The notes beneath the pieces are model-generated. The model worked only from the letters and a program-made list of their open reading frames with translations, did no database searches and was not told where the DNA came from. A DNA stretch of 64,000 nucleotides from Streptococcus sp. LPB0220 (GTDB lineage Bacteria > Bacillota > Bacilli > Lactobacillales > Streptococcaceae): NCBI RefSeq assembly GCF_008727815.1, contig NZ_CP044230.1, positions 2,069,381 through 2,133,380 on the forward strand. The letters run 5' to 3'. Numbering within the stretch: position 1 is the first letter of the stretch; each line of letters opens with the position of its first letter. Of the stretch, positions 58,209 through 64,000 are shown in pieces. A program made the position numbers and the translations under genes.

Positions 58209-58243
58209 AAAAGGCTAGGATAGTCATTATCCTAGCCTTTTTC
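58209..58243 (+). terminator. Terminator of the yfhO-like gene
   Basis: 14-bp stem AAAAGGCTAGGATA/TATCCTAGCCTTTT, loop GTCAT, T run. Confidence 0.92.
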
Positions 58244-58248
58244 AAAAC

Positions 58249-58269
58249 AAAAAAACACCCAAATGGGTG
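58249..58269 (-). terminator. Terminator of the tRNA-Glu/tRNA-Asn transcript
   Basis: Minus strand CACCC-ATTT-GGGTG followed by seven T, ten bases after the tRNA-Asn 3' end. Confidence 0.9.
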
Positions 58270-58278
58270 CTATACTAG

Positions 58279-58352
58279 CTCCGCCAGTAGGACTCGAACC
58301 TACGACATCATGATTAACAGTCATGCGCTACTACCAACTGAGCTATGGCGGA
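58279..58352 (-). tRNA. tRNA-Asn (anticodon GTT)
   Basis: 74-base cloverleaf: acceptor TCCGCCA/TGGCGGA with discriminator G, D arm AGCTCAGTTGGTAGTAGC, anticodon loop CTGTTAA, T arm GTAGGTTCGAGTCCTAC. CCA is not encoded. Confidence 0.97.
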
Positions 58353-58360
58353 ATGAGATA

Positions 58361-58432
58361 TAGTCCGTACGGGATTCGAACCCGTGTTACCGCCGTGAAA
58401 AGGCGGTGTCTTAACCCCTTGACCAACGGACC
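58361..58432 (-). tRNA. tRNA-Glu (anticodon TTC)
   Basis: 72-base cloverleaf: acceptor GGTCCGT/ACGGACT (first pair G-U), anticodon loop TTTTCAC, T arm CGGGTTCGAATCCCG, discriminator A. It is eight bases upstream of tRNA-Asn and cotranscribed. Confidence 0.97.
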
Positions 58433-58482
58433 ATATATTCATTAACAGAACATATCCCATTATATCAAAATTTAACTAATTG

Positions 58483-59241
58483 TCAAGCACTAAATTCTAA
58501 ATTTTGCTCTTCAATTAATTTTTTGGCACGTTTGATATTGCTTCTTGAGATTGGACAAGAATAGCCTTCTTTCAACAGTAGCTGTTTCTTTTTCTTATCC
58601 ATTCCAATGATCATACTTCTATTCACGATAAAAGATTGATGGGGACTGAAATATCTCTCCTCCACATCTTTCTCCAAGACATCTGATAAACTTCCCGCAA
58701 TTTCTTTTTGAAAATTTTTCCCAACTAAGTTTAATTTATAAGCCGAACCAACAGTTTCAATATAAAGAATATCCTTAAATGGAATTTTTATCTTTTTATC
58801 CTTAAAGTCATACTCAAAATAATCTGTCAAATCATCATTTCCAATTTGAATAGTCGTTAGGTACTCAATACACTCCTTAATTTTTAATCTAAATAAATCT
58901 TCATTCAAATTTTTATCAATAAAATCTAAGGCAGATACTTTATAACGATAGGTAATCGAAGCGAATTCTGATTTTGTAGTAATAAAAACAATAATGGCAT
59001 AAGGATTTGCTTCTCGTATTTTTTGAGCAATTTCCAGCCCACAATACTCATTGTCTTGGATATGAATATCTAGAAAATATAATTGGTGGATATCCGAATG
59101 CTGGATATAATTTTCAAATTCCGAAATTTTACCGGTAGAAATCACTTCAAGTTTAATTTCTAATTCCTTAGCAATTTCTGCAATATGTTTTTCTACCCGT
59201 ATCTGTTGAGAGAGCTCATCTTCTAATAAAAAAATCTTCAT
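58483..59241 (-). CDS. comE: ComE-like LytTR response regulator
   Basis: 252-aa AlgR/LytR-type response regulator. The receiver domain (1-125) has the phospho-acceptor Asp in QLYFLDIHIQD (near residue 58) and conserved IIVFITTKSEFASITYRYKVSALDFIDK. The LytTR DNA-binding domain (about 145-245) contains ILYIETVGSAYKLNLVGKNF and FSPHQSFIVN. It resembles pneumococcal ComE along its length. It overlaps the comD stop (ATGA). ComE normally activates comAB, comCDE and comX after pheromone sensing. Confidence 0.9.
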   Translation of the reverse strand: MKIFLLEDELSQQIRVEKHIAEIAKELEIKLEVISTGKISEFENYIQHSDIHQLYFLDIHIQDNEYCGLEIAQKIREANPYAIIVFITTKSEFASITYRYKVSALDFIDKNLNEDLFRLKIKECIEYLTTIQIGNDDLTDYFEYDFKDKKIKIPFKDILYIETVGSAYKLNLVGKNFQKEIAGSLSDVLEKDVEERYFSPHQSFIVNRSMIIGMDKKKKQLLLKEGYSCPISRSNIKRAKKLIEEQNLEFSA

Positions 59242-60578
59242 TCTTGTTCGTATCCTCCAATCTTCAAAACTTGTAAAAAACGATTTCCTTGCAATTCCGT
59301 TTCTAAAAACATCGTTCCATAATTTGCTAAGATTTTTCTCACATTATTTAATCCTAGTCCTCTATTTTCTCCTTTTGTCGAATAGCCTTCTTCATATATT
59401 TTTCTAATATCAAAAGTGATTTCATTTGTTGTATTATGAATCACTAAGTAAACAATTTTTGAAATAGAGAAAATAGCAATATGAACTTTCTTTTCTTCTG
59501 CTTCTTTTGAAGCTTCCAAAGCGTTTGTCACTAGAATCCCAACGATTCTCACGATATCTAATAAATCAACTGGTAGTTGCTCGATTGGTTCACTCGTTTC
59601 AAAGGTCATTTCTACCCCAGCATCTCTTGCATCCAACCAGCCTCGAATCAAAATACTTCGTAAAGCAGAATCTTTGATATTGACCAAGTTGAATCCTGAT
59701 AATGCTTCTGTATTGATCTCTTTATAACCTTTTTCCAATACTTCTCTATGGATTCTCTGTATTTCTGGAATATTTTCTTCCTCAATGGCTAACGACATAG
59801 AAATAACTAAATTTCCCAAATCATGACGAAATCCCCTGACAATAGAATAGAGACTTTGAATTTCAGCCATATACCGACTCATTTGTTGCTCAGAAAATTC
59901 TTTATACTCCAGTTCTAAATTTTTACGATACTGATCTCGCTCGATTTTCATATGGAATAAGCTGACTACAAAAGAGAAAAAACAAATCGTTGCCAACATA
60001 CTCCCAAAATTTTTATATTGCGCTTGTTCACTAATCCATAAAGCAAAATTAATCACTACAAATATAGCAAAATAGACACAGATGAGTCTCTTTAAATATT
60101 TTTCAAATTCTTTCTCATAAAAAGGAGTGAAATCAAATTCAAATAGGTCAATTAACTTCAAAATGATTCCTAAAGAAATCAAACGAATGCACATATTGTA
60201 GACAATCGAGTAAGCTGCTACAACAGCATCCCCCAATACTGAAGAGACAATTATCGTCAGAAAAGTTGCTGTTCCTTCAACCGCTAAATAAGTAAAAAAA
60301 GAATAAAAAATGGCGCACAAGCGATTCGTCCGATTGGCATAATGATAATAAGGATATAAATAAATCGGCCATAAGAGCATATTTAAATCAGAGAGTCGAA
60401 TATTTGAAAATAAAGTCACATCTAAAAATACTAAGAGACTTTCAAAAAGAAGAACAAAGGTGCTCAGCAGAAAGATAAATGCAAATTGATGTTCCTGATA
60501 GATTTTTTCGTCCACTAATGCAAACGTCAGAACAATGATCCCTCCCAAGAGAAAAGACAAGATTAATGACTGAATCAC
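59238..60578 (-). CDS. comD: ComD-like HPK10 sensor histidine kinase
   Basis: 446-aa membrane kinase. About six or seven spans occupy residues 1-205. The phospho-acceptor His lies in YSIVRGFRHDLGNLVISM (about 248-265), then the HPK10 N-region DIVRIVGILVTNALEASKEA and G-box GENRGLGLNNVRKILANYG. A GTG start at 60578 follows GGGAG by nine bases. The location between tRNA-Arg and comE/tRNA-Glu is the standard mitis-group competence locus, but no pheromone gene precedes it. The -10 may be TATAAT about 25 bases upstream of GGGAG. Confidence 0.9.
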   Translation of the reverse strand: MIQSLILSFLLGGIIVLTFALVDEKIYQEHQFAFIFLLSTFVLLFESLLVFLDVTLFSNIRLSDLNMLLWPIYLYPYYHYANRTNRLCAIFYSFFTYLAVEGTATFLTIIVSSVLGDAVVAAYSIVYNMCIRLISLGIILKLIDLFEFDFTPFYEKEFEKYLKRLICVYFAIFVVINFALWISEQAQYKNFGSMLATICFFSFVVSLFHMKIERDQYRKNLELEYKEFSEQQMSRYMAEIQSLYSIVRGFRHDLGNLVISMSLAIEEENIPEIQRIHREVLEKGYKEINTEALSGFNLVNIKDSALRSILIRGWLDARDAGVEMTFETSEPIEQLPVDLLDIVRIVGILVTNALEASKEAEEKKVHIAIFSISKIVYLVIHNTTNEITFDIRKIYEEGYSTKGENRGLGLNNVRKILANYGTMFLETELQGNRFLQVLKIGGYEQE

Positions 60579-60878
60579 ACAAACTCTCCCACTTTGTTTT
60601 TTCTATTTTATTATACTCTAGTATTATTATAAAAAAATAAAATTTTATATACAAAAAATTATAATATAAAATAGCCTAAAATTAAAGGGAATAGGTAAAA
60701 TTGTAATGTTTTTGTTACATGAATGAAAACTATTTTACACAATTTATATAATCTACACTTTGCACTATATAGGGATTGTTAGTTCTTTTTTTAAATATTC
60801 CTAATAAATCATTTCATTACTATTTGTCTATAGTGAAGTATACAAAAATTAATAGATAATGAAAATTTATACATTTTT
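60579..60878. other. AT-rich gap where comC is expected; no pheromone gene seen
   Basis: About 300 bases of very AT-rich DNA between the tRNA-Arg terminator and comD. All frames of the minus strand were read. The longest ATG frame is 21 codons (from about 60872) without a ribosome site, and no frame encodes a 40-50-aa leader peptide with a double-glycine site. A 7-base inverted repeat CACTATA/TATAGTG lies about 60 bases apart. No ComE direct repeat was recognised. Confidence 0.75.
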
Positions 60879-60911
60879 ATATAAAAGAAAAGATGCAGCA
60901 AAAGCTGCATC
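60879..60911 (-). terminator. Terminator of tRNA-Arg
   Basis: 8-bp stem GATGCAGC/GCTGCATC, 4-base loop, then TTTTCTTTTAT on the minus strand. Confidence 0.9.
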
Positions 60912-60918
60912 TCTCATT

Positions 60919-60992
60919 TGATCCCAGCAGGATTCGAACCTGCGACCGTTCGCTTAGAAGGCGAATGCTCTATCCAGCTGAGCTATGAGACC
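60919..60992 (-). tRNA. tRNA-Arg (anticodon TCT)
   Basis: 74-base cloverleaf: acceptor GGTCTCA/TGGGATC with wobble pairs, D arm AGCTCAGCTGGATAGAGC, anticodon loop CTTCTAA, T arm GCAGGTTCGAATCCTGC, discriminator A. It forms the usual left neighbour of the competence locus. Confidence 0.97.
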
Positions 60993-61034
60993 GAACTTAC
61001 TTCATTTTAGCAGAAAAAGGAAGGAGCGTCAAGG

Positions 61035-61514
61035 TTATTTATGGTAAGGACTCCCCTGTTGAATCATGAAAGCACGATAGATTTGTTCCACCAACACTAA
61101 TTTCATCAACTGATGAGGAAGAGTTAATTGACCAAAGCTCATTAATAGATTTCCTCTTTTTTTCACTTCAGGAGACAGACCAAGACTGCCTCCAATAACA
61201 AAAGTAAGGTTTGAATAACCAGATGTCATAATCTGGTCAATCGTTTGACTAAATTTCTCTGAAGGAAATTGTTTTCCTTCGATGGCTAATACAATCACAT
61301 ATTCCTTATCTGAAATCTTAGAGAGAATTCGTTCCCCCTCTTTTTCAAGGATTTGTTGATTTTCGAGTTGACTGGCACGATCTGGAGTTTTTTCATCAAC
61401 TAACTCAACCTGTTCTACTTTTGCAAATCGACCAAGCCTTTTAATATACTCCGCGATCCCATCTTTTAAGTATTTTTCTTTTAATTTTCCAACGGTTATC
61501 AATTTAATTTTCAT
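61035..61514 (-). CDS. rlmH: 23S rRNA pseudouridine-1915 N3-methyltransferase RlmH
   Basis: 159-aa SPOUT methyltransferase acting on helix 69 of 23S rRNA. The start [20 protein letters not shown], the SAM-knot segment [17 protein letters not shown] and the C-terminal [13 protein letters not shown] are diagnostic. AAGGGA lies unusually close to the ATG, and an extended -10 (TGC-TACAAT) ends only about 9 bases upstream, so the leader is very short or absent. Confidence 0.96.
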   Translation of the reverse strand: MKIKLITVGKLKEKYLKDGIAEYIKRLGRFAKVEQVELVDEKTPDRASQLENQQILEKEGERILSKISDKEYVIVLAIEGKQFPSEKFSQTIDQIMTSGYSNLTFVIGGSLGLSPEVKKRGNLLMSFGQLTLPHQLMKLVLVEQIYRAFMIQQGSPYHK

Positions 61515-61624
61515 TCCCTTATTGTAGCATAATTCTTCAATTCCACAAATAATCCACAGCTATAGAAAGGAAATCTATTCTATAAAGTCCTTTTTAAAGC
61601 CATTTCTCAACTAAATTCTACAAC

Positions 61625-61645
61625 TTATCCACAATTTGTGGATAA
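61625..61645. promoter_or_regulatory. Inverted pair of DnaA boxes before htrA
   Basis: TTATCCACA (61625-61633) and TGTGGATAA (61637-61645), both exact consensus, 3 bases apart. A weaker TAATCCACA lies at 61550-61558. The pair sits ten bases upstream of the CiaR repeat of htrA. Confidence 0.8.
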
Positions 61646-61654
61646 CTTTAGTTA

Positions 61655-61687
61655 TTTAAGATATAATTAAGAAAGTTTTTCTATACT
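61655..61687 (+). promoter_or_regulatory. CiaR-activated-type promoter of htrA
   Basis: TTTAAG-ATATA-ATTAAG (61655-61671) matches the CiaR consensus exactly. It is followed after ten bases by TATACT (61682-61687) as -10, with no independent -35. htrA is a known CiaR target in S. pneumoniae. Confidence 0.9.
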
Positions 61688-61718
61688 TTAGACAATTTGA
61701 TATCCTTAGGAGGAAAAT

Positions 61719-62900
61719 ATGAAATCTTCATCTAATTTACTAAAAAAACTTGGAAACATAACCCTCATTTTCGTTGTAGGTTTTCTAGGTGGGATTCTTG
61801 GAACCTTTTTAACCTTACAAACCTCTCATTCTTCTACTTCAAATACTGAAAGTAAGCAAGTCCACTCAACCACTGTTAAAACAGCTTATAAAAATACAAC
61901 CTCAACTAGTGAGGCCGTAGATAAGGTGAAAAATGCTGTAGTTTCTGTGATTACTTATTCTGATTCTTCGAATCAAGGGTTATTTGAAAAAGAAGAAAAC
62001 TCTGACTCACAAATTTCTAGTGAAGGTTCTGGGGTCATTTATAAAAAAGAAGGAAAATATGCCTACCTTGTTACCAACACCCATGTAATCAATGGTGCTA
62101 AAAAAGTAGATATTCTTTTAGCAGATGGCAATAAAGTCCCCGGAGAAGTAGTTGGGTCAGATGTCTATTCTGATATTGCAGTCGTTCGCATTAGTGCGGA
62201 TAAAGCAAAGGCAGTAGCTGAATTCGGAGATTCAAACCAATTAACAGTCGGTGAGACTGCAATTGCAATTGGTAGCCCTCTTGGAACTGATTATGCGAAT
62301 TCTGTTACTCAAGGGATCATTTCTAGCCAAGGTCGCAATGTGAATTTGAAAGCTGATAATGGACAAAATATCTCTACACGCGCCTTACAAACAGACGCAG
62401 CCATCAACCCAGGGAACTCTGGAGGGCCATTAATCAATATTCAAGGACAAGTCATTGGGATTACCTCAAGTAAAATTTCAAATAATGGACAAACTTCAGT
62501 AGAAGGAATGGGATTTGCTATTCCTGCAAATGATGTTGTCAATATTATCAAACAGCTAGAAGAAAAAGGAAAAGTAGTTCGACCAGCTCTTGGAATCCAA
62601 ATGATGGATTTATCCAACCTTTCAACTTCTGATTTAAGCCAATTAAAACTTCCTGAAAAAATCTCTGGAGGAGTACTGGTTCGTTCAACACTTGAAAATA
62701 TGCCTGCTTCAGATAAATTGCAACGTTATGATGTCATCACAAAGATCGATGATACAGATATCGAGTCAACTGCAGATTTACAATCAGCCCTCTATTCTCA
62801 CCAAATCAATGATACGATCAAGGTCACATTCTATCGTGATGGAAAACAACAAACAACTTCTATCAAGTTGACAAAATCAACTGAGGATCTGAGCGATTAA
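61719..62900 (+). CDS. htrA: Serine protease HtrA (DegP-like)
   Basis: 393-aa membrane-anchored surface protease and chaperone. One N-terminal span (about 12-33) precedes a Ser/Thr-rich linker. The trypsin-like domain has His in VTNTHVI (about 122), Asp in YSDIAVVRI (about 151) and Ser in [10 protein letters not shown] (about 233). One PDZ domain (about 290-385) ends the protein. The start follows TTAGGAGG. HtrA degrades misfolded exported proteins and, in pneumococcus, limits competence by degrading CSP. Here no CSP gene is seen next to comD. Confidence 0.97.
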   Translation: MKSSSNLLKKLGNITLIFVVGFLGGILGTFLTLQTSHSSTSNTESKQVHSTTVKTAYKNTTSTSEAVDKVKNAVVSVITYSDSSNQGLFEKEENSDSQISSEGSGVIYKKEGKYAYLVTNTHVINGAKKVDILLADGNKVPGEVVGSDVYSDIAVVRISADKAKAVAEFGDSNQLTVGETAIAIGSPLGTDYANSVTQGIISSQGRNVNLKADNGQNISTRALQTDAAINPGNSGGPLINIQGQVIGITSSKISNNGQTSVEGMGFAIPANDVVNIIKQLEEKGKVVRPALGIQMMDLSNLSTSDLSQLKLPEKISGGVLVRSTLENMPASDKLQRYDVITKIDDTDIESTADLQSALYSHQINDTIKVTFYRDGKQQTTSIKLTKSTEDLSD

Positions 62901-62927
62901 CTTTCACTTTCTTGACATACTTGTAAA

Positions 62928-62955
62928 CACACCTTTACGAATTTGTAAAGGTGTG
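62928..62955. terminator. Hairpin between htrA and parB
   Basis: 11-bp perfect stem CACACCTTTAC/GTAAAGGTGTG with a 6-base loop, not followed by a T run. It is related to the GTTTACA palindromes (TTTACG-AATT-TGTAAA). It overlaps the predicted parB promoter and may reduce read-through from htrA. Confidence 0.6.
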
Positions 62956-62962
62956 TTATTCT
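62934..62962 (+). promoter_or_regulatory. Possible parB promoter giving a nearly leaderless mRNA
   Basis: TTTACG (62934-62939), 17 bases, TATTCT (62957-62962). The start site expected about 7-8 bases on is at most two bases before the parB ATG at 62972. Strength is modest. Confidence 0.45.
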
Positions 62963-62971
62963 ATTCATAAG

Positions 62972-63733
62972 ATGGAAAAATTAGAAAAAATAGCGGTAAA
63001 GGACATTCGAACCAATCCTTTCCAACCAAGAAAAGTATTTGATCAAGAAAAATTAGAAGAACTGGCTCAGTCAATCAAAGAAAATGGCTTAATTCAACCA
63101 ATTATTGTCAGAAAATCTCCAATAATTGGTTTTGAATTGCTTGCAGGTGAAAGACGTTTTAGAGCTTCAAAAATTGCTGGATTAGAGCTTGTTCCTGCGA
63201 TTATTAAAGAGTTAACAGATCAAGAAATGATGCGACAAGCCATTATTGAAAATCTTCAACGAGAAGATCTCAATCCAATTGAAGAAGCTATCTCCTACCA
63301 GAAGCTCGTTGATCATGGCTATAAGCACGACCAAATCGCTCAATTTATGGGGAAATCTAGACCCTATATCAGCAATATGCTTCGCTTGTTACATCTAGCT
63401 CCTTCTGTTCAAGAAGCAGTCATTCAAAATGATATTTCTTCGGCTCACGCGCGTGTTCTTGTTCCTCTTGATGAAGAAGAGCAGCGCTTTTGGTTGGAGC
63501 GAATCAAACAGGATCATTTAAATGTTCGAACATTAGAAAACAAGATCAGTTCAAGAAGAAAACAGAAAAATAAAAAAGCAAAAGAGAGCTTCCTACTAGA
63601 AGAGGAACAACGATTGAAAAAAATATTAGGAACAGATGTGACGATACACTCCTCTTCTCAAAATAAAGGAACTATCCAAATTTCTTTTTCCAGTCTTGAT
63701 GAATACCAACGAATTATCAACAGCCTCAAATAA
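62972..63733 (+). CDS. parB: Chromosome partitioning protein ParB (Spo0J)
   Basis: 253-aa CTP-dependent DNA clamp that loads at parS and recruits SMC. The N-terminal CTPase box ends in LLAGERRFRASKIAG (about 45-60). ENLQREDLNPIEEA and the helix-turn-helix HDQIAQFMGKSRPYISNMLR follow, then a C-terminal dimerisation region. The ATG at 62972 aligns with the family start; no good ribosome site precedes it, and a GTG seven codons upstream is an alternative. It lies 71 bases after htrA, the usual order before dnaA. Confidence 0.94.
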   Translation: MEKLEKIAVKDIRTNPFQPRKVFDQEKLEELAQSIKENGLIQPIIVRKSPIIGFELLAGERRFRASKIAGLELVPAIIKELTDQEMMRQAIIENLQREDLNPIEEAISYQKLVDHGYKHDQIAQFMGKSRPYISNMLRLLHLAPSVQEAVIQNDISSAHARVLVPLDEEEQRFWLERIKQDHLNVRTLENKISSRRKQKNKKAKESFLLEEEQRLKKILGTDVTIHSSSQNKGTIQISFSSLDEYQRIINSLK

Positions 63734-63751
63734 GGCTGTTATTTTTATTTT
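63719..63751 (+). terminator. Terminator of parB
   Basis: 7-bp stem AACAGCC/GGCTGTT spanning the stop codon, 8-base loop, then a T-rich tract. Confidence 0.85.
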
Positions 63752-64000
63752 TTGTATTGACAAGCTTTTCCACTATAAAAATCTTTTGTAAGTAGCAGAA
63801 AAATAAGGATATTCTCTAGTTATCCCCACTTTGTGGATAACTTTTAAAAACAATGTGAATTTAAATCCACAACTTGTGGAAAAGTTTAAAACTATAATTT
63901 AATTTCATGAAATTTAGCCTGTGGAAAACTATTTTTGTTTGTGGTAGAATAGGAGTACGTATGATTTGATACAATTCAAGAAAAGGAGGGAAGTCTGATA
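63752..64000. other. oriC-proximal region with DnaA boxes, upstream of dnaA
   Basis: DnaA-box-like sites: TTTTCCACT (63766-63774), TTATCCCCA (63820-63828), TGTGGATAA (63832-63840, exact), AAATCCACA (63863-63871), TGTGGAAAA (63875-63883) and TGTGGAAAA (63920-63928). The DNA between is AT-rich. AAAAGGAGG at about 63980-63988 is a ribosome site, so dnaA should start at or immediately beyond position 64000. This is the dnaA-promoter half of the replication origin. Confidence 0.85.

Noticed and set aside
60809..60874. A 21-codon ATG frame on the minus strand in the comC gap
   Set aside because: No ribosome site, no double-glycine leader, no charged leader region; the frame is what AT-rich DNA gives by chance.

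Overview
The window is chromosomal DNA from a low-GC Gram-positive coccus, almost certainly a Streptococcus of the mitis/sanguinis/parasanguinis type. The evidence is gene content and order: malXCD-malAR opposite malQP, the dltXABCD operon, gdpP-rplI-dnaC, ymfF-ymfH-rodZ-pgsA-ecfA1A2T, and tRNA-Arg/comDE/tRNA-Glu-tRNA-Asn followed by rlmH, htrA and parB, which in this genus directly precedes dnaA. The right edge therefore reaches the replication origin. DnaA boxes and a ribosome binding site sit in the last 230 bases and dnaA itself should begin at or just past position 64000. Species cannot be fixed from the sequence alone.

Layout. 1-11.2 kb: maltodextrin utilisation, with phosphorylase (cut by the left edge) and 4-alpha-glucanotransferase leftward, and binding protein, two permeases, MalA, the LacI-type repressor MalR and an intracellular type I pullulanase rightward. 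The divergent promoters carry CGnAAACGTTTnCG-like operators. 11.2-14.4 kb: YitT-family membrane protein, aspS and a 74-aa membrane protein, bordered by a cluster of DnaA boxes. 14.6-24.3 kb: a cell-envelope stretch with dltXABCD, a cytoplasmic S41 peptidase behind a CiaR-type promoter, a VTC-domain/DUF4956 pair, and divergently a beta-helix carbohydrate-binding-domain lipoprotein and a second lipoprotein. 24.3-27.9 kb: a giant YhgE/Pip-type membrane protein opposite its likely TetR regulator. 28-31.5 kb: rpsD, then a pyrimidine (HMP)-type ABC transporter under a TPP riboswitch. 31.5-39.5 kb: veg, dnaC, rplI, gdpP (interrupted by an in-frame TAG), mnmG, a Nudix hydrolase and mnmA.

39.6-46.9 kb: two secreted LysM proteins, sdaAB/sdaAA, a HAD phosphatase, the ECF transporter core (ecfA1, ecfA2, ecfT), pgsA and a short RodZ. 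46.9-53.7 kb: a pair of M16 peptidase-like proteins, yaaA-recF, guaB and trpS. 53.9-58.2 kb: an ABC-F protein and a YfhO-type polytopic membrane protein. 58.2-64 kb: tRNA genes, comD-comE with no recognisable comC, rlmH, htrA, parB and the oriC-proximal DnaA boxes.

Regulatory themes recur. CiaR-type direct repeats (TTTAAG-N5-TTTAAG or close) lie before the S41 peptidase, htrA and sdaAB, with a near match before malQ. Three ParB-binding parS-like sites lie in the right two thirds. A family of GTTTACA-N4-TGTAAAC palindromes of unknown function sits in intergenic gaps from 35 to 63 kb. The most notable points are the nonsense codon in the c-di-AMP phosphodiesterase gene, the missing competence-pheromone gene, a truncated RodZ, and the VTC/DUF4956/beta-helix lipoprotein module with its phased promoter repeats.
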